Below are positions 54,177 to 63,157 of a stretch of 64,000 nucleotides of DNA, in pieces. A model generated the notes under the pieces. The model did not search any database. It was not told where the DNA came from and saw nothing but the letters and a program-made list of their open reading frames with translations. The position numbers were made by a program, and so were the translations under genes. Position 1 is the stretch's first letter, and every line of letters begins with the position of its first letter. The stretch is from RCC90-49c sp051016155 (GTDB taxonomy: Bacteria; Bacteroidota; Bacteroidia; Cytophagales; Amoebophilaceae), in contig CP136537.1 of NCBI GenBank assembly GCA_051016155.1, positions 1,240,001 to 1,304,000 on the forward strand. The letters run 5' to 3'.

Positions 54177-54205
54177 GCCTGAGGCAAACTTATTGAGCCT
54201 CAGGC
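54177..54205 (+). terminator. hairpin after rpmE2
   Basis: GCCTGAGGC at 54177-54185 pairs with GCCTCAGGC at 54197-54205 around an 11-base loop. Only AATAA follows, so this is a hairpin without a T tract. Confidence 0.5.
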
Positions 54206-54266
54206 AATAAGCTTGGCCATGTGGCCTCCACATGCATAGCAACGCTTCAAATTTGCCAGACCCAAT

Positions 54267-55466
54267 ATGAACATTGTACTGTTTGATACGCCACAAGCTA
54301 TAAAATCCCTCAGACCTTTTTCCCACACCAGGGCTTTGGCCAAACTGAGGATAGGAATAGCTACGATTGAAGAAAAGTGGCAGCACTATTTAGGAGGAGA
54401 CTGCTCATTCCTGACCGCCCCTTATCTGAGCGAGAAATTTCCCTGTGTAGAAGCCTCAAAAAATCTATGCATCAACAGTGCATTTTGTCCAGATGAGATG
54501 CTTGTCACATCGATCAGGCAGCTGAAGATGAATCAGAAGCTGATGAAAGACGACACAGTGGTGGCTGTGCTTTGTGATCAGGACATCCTCCAAAACTTCC
54601 GAAACAATGGTTTTGATCATCCACGCTTAGAAAGAATAGACCATGAAGGCGCGCTTGTCCAGCTCAGCAACAAGTGGGATTTCTTCTTAAACAATGAACA
54701 AGAGCTTAGGAAAGATTTTGAGCAGATGAGAAGAGGAAAGACTTCCCAAAGTATCCAAGATCAGCACACCATTACCTACAACAAGCAAGCCATCTTCTTG
54801 GAGAAAGGAGCCTCTATCAAGGCAGCCATCTTGAACGCTGAGGCAGGGCCTATCTACATCGGCAATGACGTCACCATTCAAGAAGGAACTATCATCAGAG
54901 GGCCTGTGGCCATTTGTAAAGGAGCTCAGATCAATGCAGGCGCCAGGATAAGCAACGCCACGACCATTGGCCCTTATGCAAAAGTGGGAGGCGAGGTGAG
55001 CAACTCCATCATTATGGGCTATAGCAACAAAGCGCACGATGGCTTTATGGGCAACTCTGTGATTGGAGAGTGGTGTAACATAGGCGCAGGGACAAATACC
55101 TCCAACCTGAGAAGCGATTACAATAGTGTCAAAGCGTGGGATGAGCACAGAGAAGAGGCTGAAACCACAGGCTTGCAGTTTTGTGGACTCTTCATGGGTG
55201 ACCATAGCAAGTGCGGTATCAACACCATGTTCAATGCAGGCGCCGTGGTGGGTGTAAGCACGAATCTGTTTGGAGCAGGCTTTGTGGACAAGGTTGTCCC
55301 TTCTTTCACTTGGGGCATGCCAAGCGTGCGCATGCAAACCTATTACTTAGACAAGGCCATAGAGGCTGCTGAACGCATGACATGGCGACGCTTGGTACAG
55401 CTAACAGCAGAAGACAAGAAAATCTTTTCTCATGTGTTTCTAGCCACTGCTATCTATCGTCGCTAA
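54267..55466 (+). CDS. GlmU-like sugar nucleotidyltransferase/acetyltransferase
   Basis: The alternative bacterial GlmU-like protein (TIGR03991-type, typical of Bacteroidota), expected to make UDP-GlcNAc from GlcN-1-P. The N-terminal part (VLFDTPQAIKSLRPFSHTRA) is a short degenerate nucleotidyltransferase domain, with IGIATIEEKW near residue 29. From about residue 170 there is a left-handed beta-helix: repeated hexapeptides such as GPIYIGNDVTIQEGTIIRGP and GAQINAGARISNATTIGPYA, with GAGTNTSNLRSDYN and GINTMFNAGAVVGVSTNLFG. The end holds FTWGMPSVRMQTYYLDKAI. 15 bases separate it from holB. It would supply precursor for MurA. Confidence 0.9.
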   Translation: MNIVLFDTPQAIKSLRPFSHTRALAKLRIGIATIEEKWQHYLGGDCSFLTAPYLSEKFPCVEASKNLCINSAFCPDEMLVTSIRQLKMNQKLMKDDTVVAVLCDQDILQNFRNNGFDHPRLERIDHEGALVQLSNKWDFFLNNEQELRKDFEQMRRGKTSQSIQDQHTITYNKQAIFLEKGASIKAAILNAEAGPIYIGNDVTIQEGTIIRGPVAICKGAQINAGARISNATTIGPYAKVGGEVSNSIIMGYSNKAHDGFMGNSVIGEWCNIGAGTNTSNLRSDYNSVKAWDEHREEAETTGLQFCGLFMGDHSKCGINTMFNAGAVVGVSTNLFGAGFVDKVVPSFTWGMPSVRMQTYYLDKAIEAAERMTWRRLVQLTAEDKKIFSHVFLATAIYRR

Positions 55467-55481
55467 AAAACAGGTACAACC

Positions 55482-56606
55482 ATGCACTTTGCCGCCATCC
55501 AAGGCTATGAGGCTACCAAGCAGCGCCTTCTGCAGATGGCAAACACCGCTCAAGTGCCCCATGCGCAACTGTTCTGGGGGCCTGAAGGCAACGCCAGCCT
55601 ACCCTTGGCATTGGCCTTTGCCGCCTATCTTAGCTGCCAAAATAGACTACCAGAAGATGCTTGTGGCCAATGTGCTTCTTGCAAGGCAATGCAAAAGGGT
55701 GTACATCCAGATGTAAAATTCGTTTTTCCTACTTGCGCCACCTCAAAGCTTACAGGCAAAGACGTGGTCAGCACTAATTTTCTGCAGCCATGGCGTACCT
55801 TCCTGCATGAGCAGCCCTATGGCCAGTTACGTGACTGGAGCCACCACCTCAATAGCGAAAACAAGCAGCTTAGCATTGCTCGGGAAGAAGCCAGGGAGAT
55901 TGTTCAGTGTGTCAGCTACAAGGCCTTTGAAGGCAAGTACAAGATGGTACTGATCTGGCTACCAGAATACTTACACCCCACAGCAGCCAATGCACTACTC
56001 AAAGTGCTAGAAGAACCTCCCCCTCATACGCTCTTTCTGCTCGTCAGCGTGAAGCCTGAAAAGGTATTGGGCACCATCCGCTCGCGCACCCAGCAGGTGC
56101 ATATTCCTGCCTTTACTGATAAAGCCCTGGCTAGCATGCTCACGCAGCAACAGGCACTTGCCCCCACGCAGCTAGCACAAATTACATTATTGGCCGATGG
56201 CAACCTCAACAAAGCGCTCCAACTGCTTGCGCAGACGACCGGTACCTACTTTGATCACTTCAAAGCCTGGATGCGGCTGTGCTATGCCCACGACTGGACC
56301 CAGTTGGTGGCTCAGGCCACTGCCTTTCAAGAGATGCCCAAGGAAGGCCAAAAAAATTTCTTGGCCTATGCCTTACACATGCTACGAGAAACATTGATGG
56401 CCTCTTTTGCGCAAGCGGCCTTGGCAAGGACTACAGCCACAGAGCAGGAGTTCACTCAAAAGCTGAGCAAGGCTTTAACGCATCAGCAAATCAAAACGTA
56501 CGTCACTTGGCTGAACCAAGCCCACTACTACCTGGAGCGCTATGTCAATGCCAAAATGCTGTACCTGGACCTATCGCTGAAGATAGCGCGTAATTTTAGG
56601 GCATAA
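55482..56606 (+). CDS. holB: DNA polymerase III delta-prime subunit-like protein
   Basis: Clamp-loader subunit that helps place the sliding clamp. The 374-residue protein has the delta-prime start GYEATKQRLLQMANTAQVPH, a Walker A-like region GPEGNASLPLALAF where Gly-Lys-Thr is lost, a CGQCASCKAMQKGVHPD zinc segment near residue 64 and a ANALLKVLEEPPPHTLFLLVS block with the sensor region. Loss of the P-loop Lys is normal for delta-prime. The gene follows the GlmU-like gene with 15 bases between, so one transcript is likely. Confidence 0.9.
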   Translation: MHFAAIQGYEATKQRLLQMANTAQVPHAQLFWGPEGNASLPLALAFAAYLSCQNRLPEDACGQCASCKAMQKGVHPDVKFVFPTCATSKLTGKDVVSTNFLQPWRTFLHEQPYGQLRDWSHHLNSENKQLSIAREEAREIVQCVSYKAFEGKYKMVLIWLPEYLHPTAANALLKVLEEPPPHTLFLLVSVKPEKVLGTIRSRTQQVHIPAFTDKALASMLTQQQALAPTQLAQITLLADGNLNKALQLLAQTTGTYFDHFKAWMRLCYAHDWTQLVAQATAFQEMPKEGQKNFLAYALHMLRETLMASFAQAALARTTATEQEFTQKLSKALTHQQIKTYVTWLNQAHYYLERYVNAKMLYLDLSLKIARNFRA

Positions 56607-56816
56607 GCTGTATGGCAGCCTTAGTGAGTTGCTATCAATAGGTACTGCGAGCCTGTCGCAAAAATGTATCTCATGTTCCATCAACGCCTTAAAATAAGGC
56701 CCACCTGGTGCTGAAGTTCCTCTTCCGTGCCAAGGATAGCTGGACAAAGTAGGTAATGCACCCAAGTAACTTCCCCGTCTGGCGCAAAGTTCCTCACTTG
56801 TGCCCCTATAGTCTCA

Positions 56817-56847
56817 TATAGCACAAGTATTTTTCACTTGTGCTATA
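56817..56847. repeat. perfect 12-bp hairpin overlapping the promoter region
   Basis: TATAGCACAAGT at 56817-56828 pairs with ACTTGTGCTATA at 56836-56847 around a 7-base loop. The promoter -33 element begins five bases later, so it may be an operator or the end of the upstream transcript. Confidence 0.7.
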
Positions 56848-56851
56848 CAAG

Positions 56852-56883
56852 TTTGTACTGCACTCAACTGACCGTTACCTTTG
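56852..56883 (+). promoter_or_regulatory. Bacteroidota-type promoter of rhomboid gene
   Basis: TTTG at 56852-56855, a 20-base spacer and TACCTTTG at 56876-56883. It supports translation from the ATG at 56928. Confidence 0.75.
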
Positions 56884-56927
56884 TGCCCTCTAGCACAGCC
56901 TCCTACACACGACTCCTAGCAAAACAG

Positions 56928-57710
56928 ATGCACGGTACTACGCCTGTTGTCCGAAGACTTCTTCTCCTCAATATTGGACTCTTTTTGGCACAAAGTCTCC
57001 TAGGCCTGGACTTGATCCATGGTTGGGGCCTCAGGAGTGTTTTGTCTAGCTACTTCAGGCCTTATCAGCTTCTGACCCATCTTTTTGTCCATGCCAGCTT
57101 GTCGCACCTTGTGGGCAACATGTTTGCTCTGTTCACTTTTGGTCCTGTGCTAGAGTACACACTGACCTCTAAAAGGTTGATCAATTTTTACATTACGACC
57201 GGATTAGGGGCAGCCGTGCTTTGTGCCCTGCTGCAGTACTTTGAGCAGAGCAAAGTGGAAGCACTCTACCGCGCTTACTTGGCTCACCCTGACCCAGAAA
57301 GTTTCGTAGTCTATCTGCATCAATTTTCTCATAAGACCTACAGCACTTTCGGGTCTTTTATTGCTGCCTTTTTTGAGCACGCTGATGATCCCGCTTACCT
57401 AGCTAGGAGCAAAGCCATCGTGGGGCAATTGTACAGACTCAAAATTGATACGCCCATCATAGGCGCTTCTGGGGCCATATTTGGTTTACTGATGGCGTTT
57501 GCCATGCTATTCCCCAACGCAGAGCTCTTTTTATTCTTTCTTCCCTTGCCGGTCAAAGCCAAGTACGTGATTGCCTTCTATGGCGCCTATGAGCTATACG
57601 CCGGCATCAGGCACAATCCTGCTGACAATGTGGCCCATTTTGCCCATCTTGGTGGATTGTTATTAGGTTACCTTTTTATCAGAAGATGGAAGAAACGCAA
57701 TCAGTATTGA
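56928..57710 (+). CDS. rhomboid family intramembrane serine protease
   Basis: Membrane protease of 260 residues that cleaves substrates within the bilayer. Catalytic residues are Ser181 in GASGAIFG and His240 in FAHLGGLLLGY. The oxyanion helpers (HASLSHLVGNMFALF, with His and Asn) precede it near residue 65. Six-plus membrane helices are visible. Between helices 3 and 4 a hydrophilic insertion (about residues 110-165, KVEALYRAYLAHPDPESFVV) is unusual for bacterial rhomboids. An in-frame TTG start at 56838 falls inside the upstream hairpin and is rejected. Substrates are unknown. Confidence 0.92.
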   Translation: MHGTTPVVRRLLLLNIGLFLAQSLLGLDLIHGWGLRSVLSSYFRPYQLLTHLFVHASLSHLVGNMFALFTFGPVLEYTLTSKRLINFYITTGLGAAVLCALLQYFEQSKVEALYRAYLAHPDPESFVVYLHQFSHKTYSTFGSFIAAFFEHADDPAYLARSKAIVGQLYRLKIDTPIIGASGAIFGLLMAFAMLFPNAELFLFFLPLPVKAKYVIAFYGAYELYAGIRHNPADNVAHFAHLGGLLLGYLFIRRWKKRNQY

Positions 57711-58117
57711 TTTATTATGATTGATAGTTGCTTCCTGATAGCCAGATGATGCCGTCATTGAGTCGAGTTCGTATGATACATTGCATATATAGCGAGGGCG
57801 CTGCAAAAGCCAGAAATATATGCCCGAAAAAGCCCTCAACGAGGCTATAGAGTCTATCTCTTAAGGCGAATATGCAGTTTTTTCGCATCCTCATGATAGA
57901 TCAATAACCTGAATAAACTTATCCCAACTGTCATCCCGAACATAATGTGAGGGATCGTTCACATATTGAACCATTCCTTGGTATTATAATTGCGGGAGAC
58001 AATTGTCGACACTACCTAGGACAAAGACACTAGAAAGGCATTTTTAACTACCCAATCACTAAATCAGCAATTCACCCAATGAATTGGATCATTTAATAAT
58101 GCCATGGTCCCGTGACT
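57711..58117. other. intergenic with repeats, no gene seen
   Basis: Bases 58051-58110 are a degenerate copy of the dispersed repeat. Bases 57928-57950 resemble the GTCATCCCGA REP-like start. Around 57761-57795 a stretch (GAGTCGAGTTCGTATGATAC) resembles 25530. The minus strand around 57780-57900 has many stops in all frames. Confidence 0.5.
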
Positions 58118-59953
58118 TTAAGCCAAGAATATTCCTTCAATATCCTTCAAGGTGATCATTACAAAAGTTTTGCGACCGTCTGGCGTATAGTTAGGATGGG
58201 TGCAGGCAAAGAGCTGGTCTACCAGTGCATCTATCTCCTCTTTGCGGAGCCTCTTGCCTGACTGCATACAAGCGCGCTTGGCCAAAGAGCGGGCTAGGTT
58301 CTCCTGCTTGGTCAGCGACAAGCGTGTCTTGTTCCACTTGAACTGCTCGATGAGTCCTTCCAAGAGTTGTTTCAGATCATGCACTGCTGCTTCTGGTGGA
58401 CAGCCAGACACGATCAAGCTGTCCTTTCCGAACGACTCCAGTACAAATCCTAATGCACGCATCTCTGCCTCGCAATCTTTGACTAAAACCAGGTCAGCTG
58501 GATTTAGGGCCACATGCAAAGGAAAAAGTAGCTGTTGTGCATGCCCTGTTTGGTGGGCAGACGATTGTACGTATCGTTCATATAAAATACGCTCATGGGC
58601 TGCCTGTTGGTCAATGAGTAAAATGCCTGATTTGACCTGGGCCAGTAGGTACCTAGCATGTAGCTGCATCTTGGCAGTACCCTCAGCCATGGGATCTAGC
58701 CTTGCTTGAGGGGGCGTTGCTGCCTCGGTTGCACTGGACAGCTGCCGTGTAGTAGTCGGTTCAGCCTTGGCTTCAGGCGCCTCCTGGGTGAGGTTTTGAA
58801 AGAGCTTTTCCCAATCCTTTGCATCTGTTTTTGCAGTACTTGTCCCTCTGAACTGTGCATAATTTCTTTCGTCAATACCACTGCGCTGTTGTGTCGGCAT
58901 GGTTGGAGGAGTACTGAAAGGATTAAAGTTGGTGTTTTGCTCAAAGTCAAGTGAGGGCGTGACATGATGAACCGCCAGTGCCTGTTTAATAGCGGCTATC
59001 AAGACAGAATACACCATGCGCTCGTCCTCAAATTTGATTTCAGTTTTGGTAGGATGCACATTGATATCGATGCGTGCCGGCGCAATGTCGATAAACAGGA
59101 CATAAAAAGGAAAAGCGTCACTGGGAAGTAACCCTTCAAAAGCACTTTTAACGGCATGGTGTAGATAAGCGCTTTTGATAAAGCGCTGGTTGACAAAAAA
59201 GAACTGGTCGCCTCGCGTTTTCCTGGCATGGGCTGGCTTGCCGATGTAGCCTTTGATTTTAAGGAGCGCTGTTTCTTCCTGACAAGGAATGAGTTGCTGT
59301 TTGTGGTTTTCTCCTAACAGATGAACAATGCGATGACTGAGCTTAGTGGCAGGCAGCTGATAAGTTTCTGCCTCGTTTTGATAGAGCGAAAAGGCAATAT
59401 CAGGCCTGGCCAGCGCCGCTCGCTGAAATTCATCGATGATATGTTTGGTTTCGATAGGGTTCGACTTAAGGAAGTTTCTACGGGCGGGCACATTGAAGAA
59501 AAGGTTCTTGACGCTGATTTTGGTGCCTTTGGCCGTAGAGACAGGCTCTTGCGCCTTGACAGTGGCTCCTTCTACAATAATCTTGGTGCCTATCTCCTCT
59601 TTTTGTCTACAAGTTTCCATTTCGAGTTGCGCCACCGCCCCGATAGAGGCCAGGGCCTCTCCTCGAAATCCCATGGTTTGGATGTTGAATAGATCCTCTG
59701 TGGTGCTGATTTTAGAGGTAGCGTGCTTCTCCAAGCTCATTCGAGCATCTACTTCTGACATGCCACTGCCATTGTCGATGACTTGAATCAAGGTTTTTCC
59801 TGCGTCTTTGATGACTACTTTGATTGTGCTGCTTTGCGCATCAATGGCATTTTCTATAAGCTCCTTGACTACTGAGGCAGGCCTTTGCACTACTTCACCA
59901 GCAGCAATCTGATTGGCAAGCGTGTCTGGTAATAGACGAATAAGATCGGACAT
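58118..59953 (-). CDS. mutL: DNA mismatch repair protein MutL
   Basis: GHKL ATPase linking mismatch recognition to repair. The N-terminal domain has ELIENAIDAQSSTI near residue 38, DNGSGMSE and GFRGEALASI. A Pro/Thr/Gln-rich linker (about residues 340-420) precedes the C-terminal dimerisation domain. Its endonuclease-type motif reads DQQAAHERILYE; the usual DQHAAxERxxxE has Gln instead of His at the metal-binding position. The ATG at 59953 (MSDLIRLLPDTLANQIAAGE) matches the family start and gives 611 residues; an upstream in-frame ATG at 60013 is unlikely. MutS is not in the window. Confidence 0.95.
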   Translation of the reverse strand: MSDLIRLLPDTLANQIAAGEVVQRPASVVKELIENAIDAQSSTIKVVIKDAGKTLIQVIDNGSGMSEVDARMSLEKHATSKISTTEDLFNIQTMGFRGEALASIGAVAQLEMETCRQKEEIGTKIIVEGATVKAQEPVSTAKGTKISVKNLFFNVPARRNFLKSNPIETKHIIDEFQRAALARPDIAFSLYQNEAETYQLPATKLSHRIVHLLGENHKQQLIPCQEETALLKIKGYIGKPAHARKTRGDQFFFVNQRFIKSAYLHHAVKSAFEGLLPSDAFPFYVLFIDIAPARIDINVHPTKTEIKFEDERMVYSVLIAAIKQALAVHHVTPSLDFEQNTNFNPFSTPPTMPTQQRSGIDERNYAQFRGTSTAKTDAKDWEKLFQNLTQEAPEAKAEPTTTRQLSSATEAATPPQARLDPMAEGTAKMQLHARYLLAQVKSGILLIDQQAAHERILYERYVQSSAHQTGHAQQLLFPLHVALNPADLVLVKDCEAEMRALGFVLESFGKDSLIVSGCPPEAAVHDLKQLLEGLIEQFKWNKTRLSLTKQENLARSLAKRACMQSGKRLRKEEIDALVDQLFACTHPNYTPDGRKTFVMITLKDIEGIFLA

Positions 59954-60031
59954 AGTAGGGCAGTAAAGGGCTATGAATTTAGCATGATCTTGAGAATAAC
60001 TTGTGCCATGCACAGGCGCTTGCCTTCGTGG

Positions 60032-61258
60032 TTACACTTTCCACAGGTTGGCAATAGGAATAGCTGTAAGGTCTTTGGCGAAGGGAATAACTTCTTGTCC
60101 CATGTACATGACAAAACCTTGGGTGTTTTTGTCGGCTCTGTGGTGCTGCAGGTTGCGTAGGTGCTTAAAATCCCTGGGCCCTACTATTTGCGTGGCCTTG
60201 ACTTCTATAGCGACTACATCGCCGTTAAAGGCCTCTAAAATAATATCAATTTCCTCCCCCGCGTGGGTTCTGTAATGATACATCCCCGTACGTGTTGTAG
60301 CCCAAGTTTGCTGCTTTTTCAGCTCCATGACTACAAAATTCTCCAACACATGCCCGAAGATAGCCCGTTTGGCCAGCATGTGGGCCTGATTCATGCCCAA
60401 AAGATAACCTAATAGTCTCGTGTCGTTCAAGTAGAGCTTGGGTGCTTTGACCAATCGTTTGGAGAGGTTGCCTGACCATGGAGGCAAGGTGACGTAGAGA
60501 TACAGTGTCTCCAGCAAGGAGAGATAGCGTTTTAGCGTAGTGTTGGGCAGGCCACCGCTTCGAGATAATTCACTGGTATTGAGTAGGTTGCCCACGCGTG
60601 CTGCTAATAAATGTAGGAGCTTAGGAAGCTCCGTCAGGCGTTCCACATGGGCTAAATCGCGCACATCGCGTTGCAATAGGGTTTGTAGGTAGGAAGCGCA
60701 CCAGTTGTTTCTTTTGCTCTCTGTGGTACGTTTGACTACGTCTGGATACCCTCCTGAGAGGATCAATTCCATGAGCACTGGTGAAGCAACAGGCGATTTA
60801 GTAAGGGAAAGAGCGCCATTGAACGCTTGATCAATAAAGTTGCCGCTCTGGTGGTGCAATTCCACCTGAGATAAGGGCCATAGCGTATGTATTTCCATCC
60901 TTCCTGCCAGCGATTCAGACAGTTGAGGCAAACTCAATACGTTGGCCGACCCTGTTAGAACAAATTGGCCAGGAGTTCTTTTTCGGTCTGCCATTTGTTT
61001 CAGCGGTGTGAATAGGGTAGGGGCACGCTGTATTTCATCAATGATGATAGGCTTTGGCTGCGATTCCAAGAAGGTGACTGGATCGCTTTTGACAATGTTA
61101 AGGACCGACAAATCATCCAAGGTGTAGTAAGTGTGGGTATCTGCAAGTAGCGTTTTCACAAGCGTGCTTTTACCAGTCTGTCGGGCCCCGTTGAGCAACA
61201 AGACAGGACTCTCTTCTAGGCTTTCCAAGAGTTTATGGGCAATCATTCTTGTATACAT
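60032..61258 (-). CDS. ATP-binding protein, AAA_14/DUF4143 type
   Basis: A 408-residue ATPase of the AAA_14 plus DUF4143 family, which spreads between bacteria and archaea. The P-loop GARQTGKST covers residues 24-32, Walker B is PIIIDEIQRAP near residue 92, and sensor-like FVLTGSANVLSLP near 118. The C-terminal DUF4143 part contains EIDIILEAFNGDVVAIEVKA, a D...ExK pattern typical of the PD-(D/E)XK fold. Function unknown to me. The region before the start has strong inverted repeats and is markedly AT-rich, unlike neighbouring intergenic DNA, which fits recent acquisition. Confidence 0.9.
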   Translation of the reverse strand: MYTRMIAHKLLESLEESPVLLLNGARQTGKSTLVKTLLADTHTYYTLDDLSVLNIVKSDPVTFLESQPKPIIIDEIQRAPTLFTPLKQMADRKRTPGQFVLTGSANVLSLPQLSESLAGRMEIHTLWPLSQVELHHQSGNFIDQAFNGALSLTKSPVASPVLMELILSGGYPDVVKRTTESKRNNWCASYLQTLLQRDVRDLAHVERLTELPKLLHLLAARVGNLLNTSELSRSGGLPNTTLKRYLSLLETLYLYVTLPPWSGNLSKRLVKAPKLYLNDTRLLGYLLGMNQAHMLAKRAIFGHVLENFVVMELKKQQTWATTRTGMYHYRTHAGEEIDIILEAFNGDVVAIEVKATQIVGPRDFKHLRNLQHHRADKNTQGFVMYMGQEVIPFAKDLTAIPIANLWKV

Positions 61259-61654
61259 GGTCTAAAATTAACTACAAAATGGATGAATATCAACCATATA
61301 GTGGTTAATTTTACATACAAAAACGCCTTAAATGAAGTTTAGGAAGAGTTTTATAAAATTTTGTTGCAATAATATTTTTATTCGTATGTTTTGTAATTTG
61401 TTACTCAGTTGCCCCTTAAGAACACTCTACTGTAGATTGGAGAAGGGAAGAGGTTAGTGCAATCAGTGTTTTATCCGCTCATCCTCCTCCCTTAACTCAA
61501 CAAACAAGGAAGCACTAGGCTAAATCCATCAGTAGTAACTTCAAATTCCAACTAATACACCCACAATAACGCTTTACCTCTTCCAACGTTTTTTTGCTAC
61601 GTCTTGCTGTCATGAGCTGTAATAGTCAGTATTTAATCTGACAAGCAGCTAATT
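61259..61654. other. AT-rich intergenic region with inverted repeat and IS left end
   Basis: TAAAATTAACTAC at 61263-61275 pairs with GTGGTTAATTTTA at 61301-61313 (12 of 13), just before the ATPase start. AACCACTATATGGTT-type symmetry lies inside. The left terminal repeat of the insertion element is at 61631-61643. No gene seen. Confidence 0.55.
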
Positions 61655-62793
61655 TTAGTTAACTCTAGCGTCTGCTAACTCATAACTGTCTGAGCTGCCC
61701 TTCAGGTGCATCATCTCATTATGCTTCTCCACACTCAGGTGCTTACTTGAGAGCAACGTAGCCAACGGCGTCTTCCCATAACAATAACGTCCACTATGCG
61801 GACGCTCCCCGTTGTAATAAGCTAACCATACATCCAAGTCCGTCTGTAACTCCTCTACACTCCTATATATCTTCTTGCGCATAGCACAATCAAAGAACTC
61901 CTGCTTCATCGTCCTGTTGAATCGCTCGCATATTCCGTTGCTCTGTGGAGAATACGCCCGCCTCATGCTATGACTTATCCCCTCGACCGATAAAAACAAC
62001 TCATAGGCATGGTGCTCCAGTTTGCCTTTGTACTCTGTTCCTCGATCTGTTAGGATACGTAAGATAGGCACACCCTGCTGCTCATACCAAGGGAGCACGC
62101 GATCATTGAGCATAGCAGCGCTCGTTATCGCTGTCTTCTCATTGTAGAGCTTACAATCAGCTACACGCGTGTAGGCGTCAATGTAGACTTGACCATAGAC
62201 CTTGCCAATACCCTTAAAGTGTCCTACATAGTAGGTGTCCTGACAGCCTAGATAGCCTGGATGCTTCGTATCGATCTCTCCATGGGCTTCCTTATCACGC
62301 TGATGCTTCTCCATGGCCTGGAGCTAGCTCTCAGTGAGCACAAGGCCTTCTTGTGCCATCTTAGCTTCTAAAGCCTGAAGTCTCTTTTTGATATTATTCA
62401 AGTCATTTCGGAGCCAAATAGAGCGAACGCCCCCAGGGGAAACGATAATACCTTGCTTTTTGAGCTCATTAGCGACGCTAAGTTGGCCATAAGCAGGAAA
62501 GTCAGTGCCCATTTGAACGACCGCTTTTTCAACAGCAGGCTCTACTCTATTAGCCAGGATAGGCTTTTTGCGACTGATCTCTAGCAATGCTTCTTGCCCA
62601 CCTGTCTCAAAGAGCTCTTTAAAACGATAGTAGCTGTCTCGACTGTACCCCAAGGTTTAGCAAGCAGCCGAGATGTTGCCCAGGCTCTTAGCGAGTTCAA
62701 GCAGTCCAATTTTGGGTTGGCTCATCTTCTGATTTAAGTTCACGGTTGTAGTAGTTTTAGTTGTTGTACAATTTAACCAATGTCAGATTAAAT
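61631..62793 (-). mobile_element. IS481/IS3-superfamily insertion element
   Basis: Perfect 13-base terminal inverted repeats, ATTTAATCTGACA at 61631-61643 and TGTCAGATTAAAT at 62781-62793, enclose one transposase frame. The length of 1163 bases fits the group. I could not identify a clear target-site duplication. Confidence 0.65.
61655..62725 (-). pseudogene. IS481/IS3-type DDE transposase with two in-frame stops
   Basis: One continuous frame runs from the ATG at 62725 (MSQPKIGLLELAKSLGNISA) to the stop at 61655, about 356 codons. It is interrupted twice: a TAA about 22 codons in (around 62657) and a TAG near 62324, splitting it into pieces of about 22, 109 and 219 residues. The N-terminal part is a helix-turn-helix (CTLGYSRDSYYRFKELF); the C-terminal part is an rve integrase core with the DDE triad intact (YIDAYTRV, ILTDRGTEYKG, SPQSNGICERFN). 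The remainder is well conserved, so the two stops look recent. It may still be complemented in trans. Confidence 0.8.
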
Positions 62794-62826
62794 TTCAACT
62801 ACTACATCCCGTTTTGAGTTTGACTT

Positions 62827-62870
62827 CGATTTACAAAACTCCCACTCAACTTGGACCACATTTTGGGGAG
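62827..62870 (+). repeat. IS-end-like repeat, copy 3
   Basis: CGATTTACAAAACTCCCACTC followed by AACTTGGACCACATTTTGGG. Clearly related to 18437-18478 and to the reverse complement of 20702-20746. It lies 34 bases outside the IS481-type terminal repeat. Confidence 0.65.
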
Positions 62871-63140
62871 AAGGTCATATGGGCCAGCATGGTCCAGAAG
62901 CGCAAGAGCATGGTGGCTGGGATCTACAAGCCCAATTGTGGCATGAGGCCATTGTATTATTAAGTGACTTTGTGGTTGCGCGACTTTAAAGGTTTTTATA
63001 AGGCTATAAGGTCACTTTTTTAAAGATTGTCAGCGTATTGGATGCATTTTGTGACAGGCTCTTTGCTCCAGTATTAAGCTTTATAAGATGCTCCAGGGAG
63101 CCAAGAGCCCTATGGGAAGGAACGCCACGGATTCATTCCG

Positions 63141-63148
63141 TACCTTTG
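63141..63148 (+). promoter_or_regulatory. -7 element (TACCTTTG) of mnmE
   Basis: TACCTTTG matches TAnnTTTG and ends only 9 bases before the mnmE ATG, so transcription would begin at or very near the start codon. No clear -33 element was seen. Confidence 0.5.
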
Positions 63149-63157
63149 GCTTTCATC

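Larger units (their letters stand above)
56607..56927. other. intergenic with hairpins and rhomboid promoter
   Basis: Holds GGCGCAAAG/CACTTGTGCC repeats near 56780-56804, the perfect hairpin at 56817-56847 and the promoter at 56852-56883. No gene; TTG-initiated in-frame extension of the rhomboid ORF upstream of 56928 is not credible. Confidence 0.6.
62726..63157. other. gap with IS end, IS-end-like repeat copy 3 and dispersed repeat
   Basis: The IS right end is at 62781-62793. Bases 62827-62870 are the best copy of the IS-end-like repeat (ACAAAACTCCCACTCAACTT). Bases 62946-63063 are a minus-strand copy of the dispersed intergenic repeat. No gene was seen before mnmE. Confidence 0.6.
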
